Assembly: GCF_016623585.1 (NCBI RefSeq)
Contig: NZ_JAEHFY010000002.1
Location: 173,531 to 237,530 of the forward strand
Direction of reading: 5' to 3'
DNA: 64,000 nt
From: Pedobacter segetis
Lineage (GTDB): Bacteria; Bacteroidota; Bacteroidia; Sphingobacteriales; Sphingobacteriaceae
In this document: positions 18,822 through 26,964 of the stretch, piece by piece
Layout of the letters: each line of letters begins with the position of its first letter
How positions within the stretch are numbered: position 1 is the first letter of the stretch
Translations under genes and position numbers: made by a program
Notes under the pieces: model-generated
The model's database searches: none
The model's input: the letters and a program-made list of their open reading frames with translations, nothing else
Told to the model about the DNA's origin: nothing

Positions 18822-21800
18822 ATTTTACCACTTCTACCCATTTGCCACTGTTTACCGCAGAGATCTCATTATCATACATGGCCCCACAACTTACAGATGG
18901 CAGATAAAATCTGCCTAAATAAGCGGCATTCAGTAAAACCTGATAGGTTAAACTTTGCCTTGGATTAATGTTGAAATAGGTTAAAACCCGATCATCCCTA
19001 ATATCGCGATAAGTATATGGCGAACTAGAATTATCGCCATCGTTATCATTTAAACGAGTATTGATGATTTCCCAACCCGATGGAAAGATTTGCGTAAGTG
19101 CCATCTGTTGGTAAACCCCTTTTTTGCCGGGATTGTTGATGGTTACTTCTGCCACAAAATCTGTCCCTTGCGATATTGTTGTTGGATCGATCAACCTACC
19201 GTTTAGGGTTTTATAAACTACATCCATACTTAAACTCTCTGGATTGTTGTTTTGGGGTGGGTTTTCTCCTTGTGGAGCTTGGCCTTCTCTAATTACCCTA
19301 ACGTATAGCAAGTTATCTCCTTTATTTTGGATGCTGATATTGGCTTGCCCTGCTTTAAAATCCAAATTTATGCGTTCTAAGTAAGAATGGGTACTTAGGG
19401 TTTTAGCCACTCCGTTTATGGTATAAGAGAAATTTAGCTTAGAGCCATCTTTATTAACCCCACAATATTTTGCGATCGCAATTAAAGAATATGCCGTTGT
19501 TTGTGTACTGTACCAATTTTGTTGCGATAATTTAGCAGCGATAGATTTTACCAAACTTAAAGCTTGTGCTTTTCTGCCCATTTGGGTAAGGGTTTCTAAA
19601 ATCATGGCCTCATCACGCAGATCAGAACCAAAGGTATAACCCATCTGGTTGTAGGGTTTAATTTCTGTACTTAAACCTTTGATCAATTGCGATGCAACCG
19701 TATTTTGCCCAATTAAGTGGTAGGCGGCGGCCAATCTCCATTTTGCAGCATCAGATAAATACTGGAACTCCCTTAACCTGTTCATAGCCCCGATCTCTGG
19801 AGATTTTGCCAAGGCCAAAAGATACAACCGATATGCTTGGGTTAAATCGCCACCGTAGAAATTGCTGCTATTTGGCGAGTATGAATTAGCTTTTCTGCTT
19901 TGGAAACGTTTCCAATTATCCAACATCCCAACGGGCAGTTGATAACCCTTTGTTTGCGCTTCTAACAAGAAATTCCCTGCATAATTTGTTCCCCAATCAT
20001 CTGCATCTCTATAACCTGGCCAATAAGAAAAACCACCATCCATTGTTTGGAAAGTTCTGATCTTATTGATCCCCGCTTTGATATTGCGCTCTATTTGTGC
20101 TTTTTGAGAACCGGCTAGATCTGTAAGTTGGTTTAAAACCAATTGAGGGAAAACGCCAGAAGTAACCTGCTCTATACAGCCATGAGGGTATTGTATCAAA
20201 TAATTTAAACGCTTGGTAAGGTTTATGGCGGGGATGCTAGAGATTTCTATCGCCCCAGAATTAGTGCCTCCCATCCCAATTGGTTGGTAAGCACCAGACC
20301 AATTTCCTTTGGCGCTTATTTCTGTGGAGGCCACATCGGTAATGAAAGGATTTGGATTTCTAATATCCATTTCCACATCATAATCTGCCCTTTCATTGCC
20401 GCTTCTAGCAATAATCTTAACCTTAGCGATCCCTATGGCGTTCTTAACGTTAATATCGGCGAAAGCCATTTTCTCCCCAATTTCGCTAAAGCTGATGGTT
20501 TGTTTACTGCTTGATGAACTTAACAAACTGCTGGTCTGTATTTCTAAACTCACATCCTTGATGTTTTTATCCATCGCAAAAACGGTAATCGGCAATTTAA
20601 AAGCCTCGCCGGGGCCGGCAACCCTTGGTAAAGTAGCCAAGATCATCAATGGTTTTTTAACCTGTACGCTTTTCTCGGCGAAGCCATACGCACCATCTTG
20701 CCCCGCAACCACCATTGCCCTAACGGCACCAATATATTGTGGTAGTTTAAACTGATGCGTAGCTTTTTGCCCTGCATTTAAGGTAAAAGGGCCTAAGTAT
20801 TTAATTACCGGTTTAAACCTATTTGCTTTTGCGGGATCAACATTTCTATTGATGTTCCCATCGCCACCTATACTTAAAATACGCACCAGATCACTTCCCC
20901 AAGCGCCAATTACATCGTCAAACAGATCCCAAGTTTTAACGCCCAAAGCTTCGCGAGCGTAAAAACTGCTATGTGGGTCTGGGGTTTTAAATCGGGTAAG
21001 ATCCAATAATCCTTCATCTACAATGGCAATGGTATAGGTCATTGGTTTTCCGTTGGTCTCGCTTACGATGATGTTGGTATTGGTTTCGGGCTTTATTACA
21101 GAAGCCATGCTAATTACCGGCTTTAAGATGGTTTCTGGATCTTCTACCAAAATCGGGATTATCCCATACATTCTAATAGGTAAATCATTAATGGTTTGAG
21201 AATGGGGCTGGAGCAGAGTAACGTTTACATAAACGTTTGGTGCCATGTTTTTCTCTACTTCAAAAGAGAATTTGGTTTGCCCTTGCGTGGTTTTAACCCA
21301 AAAAGTCTTTAAAACCTTGCTGCCGTTTTCTATACTTACCAAACCTCTGCCTCCCGCACTACTAGGTATGGTAAGGTTTACCTTTTCGCCCACTTTATAA
21401 CTATCCTTATCTGCGGTAAAAGATAGCATCGCTGCATCTGTTGGGTTGTCTTTTTGTTCCCTTTGTTGCCAACCCGGCCAATCTACATAAACCGTTTTGC
21501 CCGTGGTATGGCCACTGCTTAAATCTTTTACCCTTATTAAGTAACGCCCCCAGTCTGGTTCGTTTATGCGTAATTTCCATTTCCCTTTGCCATTTACCAA
21601 TTGTACCGTTTCTTTCTTTAAGAGTTGGTTGTACCTGTTTTGGGTAAAGTTAGAGAGAGAGCCTTCCTGCTCGTCCCACCACCAGCGCCATTGTATTTTG
21701 TATAATTCTAACTGTACCGCTTGCTTACCTTGTAATAAATCTCCTTTATTATCCACATTGGCTATATCAATAATATGATCTTGTCCGGTAACCAACATTC

Positions 21801-24414
21801 CAGAAAGTTTTTGCCCTTCAGGGGTTTGTATGCCTACATAGGTATCATAAACATGGTAAGGGATGGTAAAATTATCGATGCTGAAATTACCCCCCGGCTC
21901 AAAAACCTTGGTGGTAAAACTGGCTTTTAAAACACCGGGAGCACTTTCTGTTGCGCTTAAGTTTGCGTTGATGGTGGCTTGCCCATTTTGGTCTAGATTA
22001 CCTTCAAAAACTGTTTTGCTTTCTGTTTGGAAAGCGGTTGTTGGGTCATCAAAGGTATAATTCTCTAAATTTTTGAAAGTGGTTTTTGATGGCGAAAGCG
22101 TTGCATCAACCTTGGCTTTTAAGTTTTTTGCGGTTGCGCCAAAAAGCCATTTCGCAGTTAGCGTCCCTTTATTATCCCGTCCTTTACCTAATTCTTTTGC
22201 GCCGTTAAAATCAAGATCGATCTTTAAGCGGTTGGGCATAATGGTCTCAATTTTTAAGGTTTTTGTAAACGATGCACCACCCACTTTAACCTTGGCCAGC
22301 CAGTTTCCGGTGGGTGCGCCATTATCTGTTTTAAACCTAAAATTGTAAAAACCATTTATGCCCTTTGCAGAAATCAGTTTTTTATTAAGCTGGTTTTGAG
22401 GGTTGTAAAGCTCAAAAATAACCGGCAAATCTTTGGGTAGGGTTTTTTGTTTATCCTCTAATATAAAACTCACATAAACAGAATCTCCAGGTCGCCAAAC
22501 GCCACGCTCTCCATAAATAAAACCTTTGATGCCGTTTTGTACAACATCGCCACTTACATTAAACCTACTAAGTGGGAGGGAAGACCCATCATCTAGCTTT
22601 AAAAAGCCCCTTTCGTTATCTATTTTGGCCAATAATAAAAAAGGTTTGCGTTTGGTATCAAACTTTGCAACCCCATCGCCATCTGTTGTGGCGGTTTGTA
22701 TAATTTGGTTTTGGTAATCTAACAGTTTGATCTCTACACCGCTCATTGGCTCGGTATCTAAAATGTTGGTTGCAAAAACCAATATAGAATTATCGTTGCC
22801 ACGCTTGGTTATCAGCCCGATATTGGATGCAATAACATTACGTGAAACCCACCTGTCTTTGTTATAATAAGATGGGGTGCAAGGATCGTCTTTTTCATCC
22901 CAGTTGTAGCCACTTGGGTAATAGGTGTTGTACCTATCCCAAAACCCATCATCCTCATCAATACTTTGGCTGCCATAGTAATCTTCGTAATCATTACCAT
23001 CGTTATTGTCATTTCCTTCTGCTTTTAATTTTTTATCGCATCCGTAAAGCGAATATTCTTTTCTAAAACCAATGGTAATTCTATAAATAGCGCCAGGTTC
23101 TGTCTTGATCAATTTATCAATATCTAAAGCAAAACGGTTTTTCTTTTTTAGATCAAGCGATTTATCATCATCTAAACGAATGGTTTTTTCTACAACTGGT
23201 TTTCCAACACGGCGTAAATCTTCTTCGCCGTTACGGGCATTGTTCTGTAAAAATTGTGGGATGTTGTTTTCATATATTTTGATGATGCTAACATCAACCG
23301 CTTTTAAATTGACGGCATCAAAAGGATAAGCGAGTTTGCCAGAATCTGGGATAATTGTCCCTTTACTAGGGATGGTAATATTGGGTTCTACGTTTTCGAA
23401 ATTTACATTTGCGCTTACCGCTTGTTGTAATTTATTGCCCACAATATTCTCTATCCCTTGGTTGATCTTTACCGAGTAATTGCCCTCAAACTTTTCTGCC
23501 CCGTAAACCTTAACTTCGCTACCTTCTATGGTAAAACTGGTTTCAGAAATATTATTTATACTGATCAACCCGGCAAGGTCTTGTGCAACCATTACCGGGT
23601 TAGAAAACTGTACCAAAACATATTGTTCTGGCTCTTGCATTGCTTTAACATCTAGCACCTTAAAAACGCCTTTTGCCGGCAGCTCAAAGTTTTTATTTCC
23701 TTCAACTTGTGCATTTATGGCATCTCCCAACCAATTTAAGGTTAAATTTTGGTTGGTTTTACCCATGCTTAAACTATCTACCGTAAAGGTAGAAACTTGG
23801 GTTTCTGCATTGTGTACCCATTTTATTTTTATGTTTTGCCCCGCATATTTGGCATTCAAAAGCTTTTCTATGTTTTGGGGAAGTTCTTGATCAGATGTAG
23901 CTATTTGGCCGGTTAGTTTTAAATAATCTAAAGAAGAGCTATTGATAGATTTTAAGCCGTTAAATTCTACTTTAAATGATGGTTTAATTACCTGGAAGCT
24001 AAAATTGAACTCGGCCAGTTCTTTAGGGACATCCGTTAGTTTGTTCAAATTTAAAGTAGCGTCATATTTTTTGCCGGGCTCTAGATCTTCATCTGGCTTA
24101 AAGCCGATGGTTCTTTCATCTATCCAAACCGCTTTCCCTTTAATACTCGGGCTAAATTTTAAAACATCATCATTTACTGGCTCATTTACGCTGTGAACAC
24201 CTTTAACCTCACCTGCTAATTGGATTTTTATGCTCGCTTTTTTAGATATGGTGCCAGAAGTATAGGCATCTATATATTTGGCAAATGCCGGATTGTTCTC
24301 GTTATTGGGTTCGGTTTTAAAACTGAAATAGAGGATAATGCCAATGGCGATAATTGCTATCGCTACCAGCGATCCTATAAATAATTGTTTTTTGGATCGG
24401 GAAGAAGCTTTCAT
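18820..24414 (-). CDS. Bacterial alpha-2-macroglobulin family protein
   Basis: The protein has 1864 residues. One N-terminal hydrophobic segment (about 11-31, IGSLVAIAIIAIGIILYFSF) has no lipobox Cys, so it is probably anchored in the inner membrane facing the periplasm. A string of MG-type beta-sandwich domains follows, including the bait-region-flanking part. The thioester domain carries the intact motif GCIEQ with Cys1413 and Gln1416, so covalent trapping of proteases should be possible. The thioester is followed by an alpha-toroid rich in TMDGGFSYWPG-like repeats and ends in a receptor-like beta domain. These proteins are thought to trap attacking proteases. The frequent partner PBP1C (pbpC) is not adjacent. 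It is convergent with the DUF4287 gene. Confidence 0.92.
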   Translation of the reverse strand: MKASSRSKKQLFIGSLVAIAIIAIGIILYFSFKTEPNNENNPAFAKYIDAYTSGTISKKASIKIQLAGEVKGVHSVNEPVNDDVLKFSPSIKGKAVWIDERTIGFKPDEDLEPGKKYDATLNLNKLTDVPKELAEFNFSFQVIKPSFKVEFNGLKSINSSSLDYLKLTGQIATSDQELPQNIEKLLNAKYAGQNIKIKWVHNAETQVSTFTVDSLSMGKTNQNLTLNWLGDAINAQVEGNKNFELPAKGVFKVLDVKAMQEPEQYVLVQFSNPVMVAQDLAGLISINNISETSFTIEGSEVKVYGAEKFEGNYSVKINQGIENIVGNKLQQAVSANVNFENVEPNITIPSKGTIIPDSGKLAYPFDAVNLKAVDVSIIKIYENNIPQFLQNNARNGEEDLRRVGKPVVEKTIRLDDDKSLDLKKKNRFALDIDKLIKTEPGAIYRITIGFRKEYSLYGCDKKLKAEGNDNNDGNDYEDYYGSQSIDEDDGFWDRYNTYYPSGYNWDEKDDPCTPSYYNKDRWVSRNVIASNIGLITKRGNDNSILVFATNILDTEPMSGVEIKLLDYQNQIIQTATTDGDGVAKFDTKRKPFLLLAKIDNERGFLKLDDGSSLPLSRFNVSGDVVQNGIKGFIYGERGVWRPGDSVYVSFILEDKQKTLPKDLPVIFELYNPQNQLNKKLISAKGINGFYNFRFKTDNGAPTGNWLAKVKVGGASFTKTLKIETIMPNRLKIDLDFNGAKELGKGRDNKGTLTAKWLFGATAKNLKAKVDATLSPSKTTFKNLENYTFDDPTTAFQTESKTVFEGNLDQNGQATINANLSATESAPGVLKASFTTKVFEPGGNFSIDNFTIPYHVYDTYVGIQTPEGQKLSGMLVTGQDHIIDIANVDNKGDLLQGKQAVQLELYKIQWRWWWDEQEGSLSNFTQNRYNQLLKKETVQLVNGKGKWKLRINEPDWGRYLIRVKDLSSGHTTGKTVYVDWPGWQQREQKDNPTDAAMLSFTADKDSYKVGEKVNLTIPSSAGGRGLVSIENGSKVLKTFWVKTTQGQTKFSFEVEKNMAPNVYVNVTLLQPHSQTINDLPIRMYGIIPILVEDPETILKPVISMASVIKPETNTNIIVSETNGKPMTYTIAIVDEGLLDLTRFKTPDPHSSFYAREALGVKTWDLFDDVIGAWGSDLVRILSIGGDGNINRNVDPAKANRFKPVIKYLGPFTLNAGQKATHQFKLPQYIGAVRAMVVAGQDGAYGFAEKSVQVKKPLMILATLPRVAGPGEAFKLPITVFAMDKNIKDVSLEIQTSSLLSSSSSKQTISFSEIGEKMAFADINVKNAIGIAKVKIIARSGNERADYDVEMDIRNPNPFITDVASTEISAKGNWSGAYQPIGMGGTNSGAIEISSIPAINLTKRLNYLIQYPHGCIEQVTSGVFPQLVLNQLTDLAGSQKAQIERNIKAGINKIRTFQTMDGGFSYWPGYRDADDWGTNYAGNFLLEAQTKGYQLPVGMLDNWKRFQSRKANSYSPNSSNFYGGDLTQAYRLYLLALAKSPEIGAMNRLREFQYLSDAAKWRLAAAYHLIGQNTVASQLIKGLSTEIKPYNQMGYTFGSDLRDEAMILETLTQMGRKAQALSLVKSIAAKLSQQNWYSTQTTAYSLIAIAKYCGVNKDGSKLNFSYTINGVAKTLSTHSYLERINLDFKAGQANISIQNKGDNLLYVRVIREGQAPQGENPPQNNNPESLSMDVVYKTLNGRLIDPTTISQGTDFVAEVTINNPGKKGVYQQMALTQIFPSGWEIINTRLNDNDGDNSSSPYTYRDIRDDRVLTYFNINPRQSLTYQVLLNAAYLGRFYLPSVSCGAMYDNEISAVNSGKWVEVVK

Positions 24415-24543
24415 GTTAAGGGTTTTGAATTTCTAATTTAGAAAAATCTTCCGATTAACAGCTCAAAAAGCTTTGATTATTGTAGGTGTTTTTGTTTGGT
24501 TATAGGCTGCAAATAATATTTAAAACCGCTTTGTCTTTTGAGA

Positions 24544-24867
24544 TTAATCAACAAATGTTTCTTTGATTAATTCTTTGAGTTTTTTTATTTCCATTTCTTT
24601 CAATTTGCCTAAAACTTCAACAATTCTTTTTTTATCAATAGTTCTAATTTGGTCTATTGCGATCATACCTTTTTTGTTATTATGATAAACAGTAACTCTT
24701 GTAGGATATTGTTTCAGATTTGATGTCATCGGACATATTACCAATGTGTTGAGGTATTTATTCATTTCATTTGGAGAAACAATTACACAAGGTCTGGTTT
24801 TTTTTATCTCGCTCCCAATAGTTGGGTCTAGATTTACTAAAATGATATCATATTGAGTCAATTCCAT
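24544..24867 (-). CDS. MazF/PemK-type toxin, endoribonuclease
   Basis: This is a full-length PemK/MazF fold toxin of 107 residues. Signatures are the N-terminal QYDIILVNLDPTIGSEIKKTRPCVIVSPNEMN, where GSEIKKTRP is the conserved loop, followed by LVICPMTSN and the late DQIRTIDKKRI. These enzymes cleave mRNA or other RNA at short sequences when freed from their antitoxin. It overlaps the upstream antitoxin gene by 10 bases, the normal order for this family, so the module appears intact. It may serve as a stress or stabilisation module. No target specificity can be read from the sequence. Confidence 0.92.
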   Translation of the reverse strand: MELTQYDIILVNLDPTIGSEIKKTRPCVIVSPNEMNKYLNTLVICPMTSNLKQYPTRVTVYHNNKKGMIAIDQIRTIDKKRIVEVLGKLKEMEIKKLKELIKETFVD

Positions 24868-25103
24868 TCTTCAAAATCTTCATCATCAAAAACATCATTC
24901 ATTAACATTCTATCATCATCATTTTTATTCATCATTTCAAAAGCAGCTTCCCAGCCTAATCTTGGGACTTCAATTGGTCTAATAATAATTTGTTCATTAT
25001 CCAATATGATTTGAACTTTATCTTTAATAGAATATTTTTCTAAAATAGTTTTACTTAGCCTTAGTCCTTTGGAATTACCTATTTTTATAATTGCAGCTTC
25101 CAT
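24858..25103 (-). CDS. MazE/AbrB-type antitoxin
   Basis: The protein has 81 residues. The N-terminal half is a swapped-hairpin AbrB/MazE DNA-binding domain: MEAAIIKIGNSKGLRLSKTI, then LEKYSIKDKVQIILDNEQIII. The C-terminal part is acidic and flexible (MNKNDDDRMLMNDVFDDEDF), as expected for the segment that wraps the toxin. It should neutralise the overlapping toxin and repress the shared promoter. The start is the ATG at 25103. AT-rich sequence upstream (25104-25164) is the likely operator region, but no clear palindrome was identified. Confidence 0.92.
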   Translation of the reverse strand: MEAAIIKIGNSKGLRLSKTILEKYSIKDKVQIILDNEQIIIRPIEVPRLGWEAAFEMMNKNDDDRMLMNDVFDDEDFEEWN

Positions 25104-25164
25104 AATTTTATTTTAATGTTATTACAAAGTAAATACAATTTTTTAATATTTCAAATTATTTTTT

Positions 25165-25716
25165 TTAATCTATAATCCTAATCACTTTAACAAATCTGCC
25201 TTGATAATATTTATTTAATGGAGTAATGGTTACGCTATAAGCCTTGCCAGATGTAGCATGGATAAAATTTAATTCATGATTGGTTTTAGTGATAATACCC
25301 ATGTGGCCAACAATTCTTTTGGTGCTATCTGTCCCCGTAAATAAGATTAAATCGCCGGGTTCAACATCTTGCCATGCTATGTTTTTACCATAATTGGTAA
25401 AACCTACAGAGCTTCTTGGCACTCTAATATCGAAGTGATTATAAACTGCAGTAATAAATCCCGAACAATCTAAGCCAACATTAATATCTGTTGAGCCGTA
25501 TTTATAAGGAACGCCAATCAATGTTTTTGCATAACTAATAATTTCTGAGGAAAGTGTTTTAGTTGTGGTATCTATTTTATTAACTGTTGTTGAAGTATCA
25601 ATTGTAGAACTTATTTCAACAGGGTTTTCATCAGATTTCAATCTCACTTTTTCAGTATGGTTTCCGCTACAGTTTGAAAATAAGTAAATGAATAAAAGGA
25701 AGAGGACTTTAATCAT
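25165..25716 (-). CDS. NlpC/P60 (C40) peptidase, exported
   Basis: The protein has 183 residues. A hydrophobic N-terminus (MIKVLFLLFIYLFSNCSGNH) carries a possible lipobox Cys at residue 16, though Asn at -1 is unusual. The NlpC/P60 domain follows: ISYAKTLIGVPYKYGSTD, then the catalytic Cys in GLDCSGFITAVYNHF, a second-site His in VGHMGIIT, and a third polar residue near NFIHAT. The family hydrolyses gamma-D-glutamyl-diaminopimelate bonds in peptidoglycan, so this is probably a periplasmic or outer-membrane cell-wall hydrolase. It is on the same strand as the MazEF pair and upstream of it by 61 bases, with no evident functional link. Confidence 0.88.
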   Translation of the reverse strand: MIKVLFLLFIYLFSNCSGNHTEKVRLKSDENPVEISSTIDTSTTVNKIDTTTKTLSSEIISYAKTLIGVPYKYGSTDINVGLDCSGFITAVYNHFDIRVPRSSVGFTNYGKNIAWQDVEPGDLILFTGTDSTKRIVGHMGIITKTNHELNFIHATSGKAYSVTITPLNKYYQGRFVKVIRIID

Positions 25717-25823
25717 GGTAAAACAAAGTTAGGGTTTTAGAGGAATTTGGTTATATGCGTTTTTAATTTTAAAACTTAAATTAAATGATGATCTTTATTA
25801 GATTACTTCACTTTTTGTCAATT

Positions 25824-26104
25824 ATGAAAACTAGATAACTCTTAAATTAAAGGAATCTGCTTCAGAAAAGGCAAAACTTTATGTTAAGCAAAAAGGAATA
25901 AGTTTATCCGAAATAATCGAAAATTATGTAGAAGAAATTATCCAAAATAAAGTAGATGGTACTATATCTGCAAAATTAAATAATCTTACAGGTTCAATTA
26001 AACTTCCTGCTGATTTTGATGAAAAGAATGAATACGTAGCTATTTTGAAGAAAAGCATTTTTAATCTTTTAAAATATCTAATTAACAATCCACTATCATT
26101 TTAA
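25824..26104 (+). pseudogene. Frameshifted orphan antitoxin (DUF6364-like)
   Basis: The ATG at 25824 opens MKTR and then hits a stop. The next frame, from 25838 to the stop at 26104, encodes 88 residues with the look of a Bacteroidota DUF6364 antitoxin: LKLKESASEKAKLYVKQKG, LSEIIENYVEE and NNLTGSIKLPADFDEK. Adding one base after the third codon would restore a normal MKTK(I)TLKL start, so a single-base deletion is the simplest explanation. The end of the frame (KKSIFNLLKYL) looks degenerate. The PIN-domain toxin that usually follows is absent: the next gene, at 26171, is a LutA-like protein. I infer a decayed remnant of a toxin-antitoxin pair. Family assignment is from memory of the signature. 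Confidence 0.65.
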
Positions 26105-26134
26105 ACATTATACTTTTTTAAAGCTTCAAATCTC

Positions 26135-26142
26135 TATTTTTG
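26135..26142 (+). promoter_or_regulatory. Candidate -7 element (TATTTTTG) of the LutA-like gene
   Basis: This matches TAnnTTTG and lies 28 bases before the ATG at 26171. A T-rich stretch lies about 17 bases upstream in place of a perfect TTTG -33 box. Low confidence. Confidence 0.35.
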
Positions 26143-26170
26143 GCATAATGCTAAAAAAAACTCCTAATTA

Positions 26171-26899
26171 ATGAATGTAGAGCTTTTTATCCCATGTTTT
26201 GTTGATCAACTATATCCAACAACTGCTTCAAATACCGTTAAAGTTTTAGAAAAGGCGGGCTGTAAAGTGATTTACAATCCAGAACAAACTTGTTGTGGGC
26301 AGCCTGCCTATAATGCTGGTTTTTGGGATGAGGCAAAAGAAGTTGGGACTAAATTTTTAAATGATTTTTCTGAACAAAACTATATCGTTTCTCCTTCTGC
26401 CTCTTGTACCGGGATGGTAAAAAACGCTTATAACGATCTGTTCTTTAATACTTCTATCCATAATAAATGCAAAAGCATACAAGGTAATATCCACGAGCTT
26501 TCAGATTTTTTGATCAACATTGCCAAGAAAGATTATTTTGGTGCAGAATTATTGGGAAAAGCCGTTTATCACGATTCTTGTAGTGCTTTGCGAGAGTGTA
26601 AAATTAAGGAAGAACCTAGGTTGTTGTTGGAGAAAGTATTGGGTTTAGAGATAGTGACCATGAAAGACCAAGAAGTTTGCTGTGGTTTTGGCGGTACCTT
26701 TTCTGTAAAATTTAGCGGTATTTCTAGCGCCATGGCAGAACAAAAAGTAATGAATGCTTTAGAGGTTGGCGCAGAATACATTATTTCTACAGACGCTTCT
26801 TGCCTTTTACAATTACAAGCTTATATTGATAATAAAAACCTCCCGATCAAAACCATGCACATTGCCGATGTTTTGGCTACGGGTTGGGGAAATGTTTAG
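26171..26899 (+). CDS. LutA/YkgE-type (Fe-S)-binding protein
   Basis: The protein has 242 residues and two CCG domains of the heterodisulfide-reductase cysteine-rich type: NPEQTCCGQPAYNAGF in the first half and KDQEVCCGFGGTFSVKF in the second, with SASCTGMV and YHDSCSALRE supplying further cysteines. In Bacillus LutA is one of three subunits (LutABC) that oxidise L-lactate, with electrons carried over the iron-sulfur clusters. Here lutB and lutC are not adjacent, so the protein acts with partners encoded elsewhere or in another redox complex. It is cytoplasmic, with no signal peptide. It stands alone between the antitoxin remnant and a convergent CHAT gene. Confidence 0.88.
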   Translation: MNVELFIPCFVDQLYPTTASNTVKVLEKAGCKVIYNPEQTCCGQPAYNAGFWDEAKEVGTKFLNDFSEQNYIVSPSASCTGMVKNAYNDLFFNTSIHNKCKSIQGNIHELSDFLINIAKKDYFGAELLGKAVYHDSCSALRECKIKEEPRLLLEKVLGLEIVTMKDQEVCCGFGGTFSVKFSGISSAMAEQKVMNALEVGAEYIISTDASCLLQLQAYIDNKNLPIKTMHIADVLATGWGNV

Positions 26900-26964
26900 C
26901 TTATTTAGTAATTGAAAAATGCTTTGATCTTGTGAGATTTTATTTAGAAATAACATAATCGTTT

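Noticed and set aside
26171..26899. Lactate-utilisation operon lutABC
   Set aside because: Only the LutA-like gene is present; the neighbours are unrelated and convergent.
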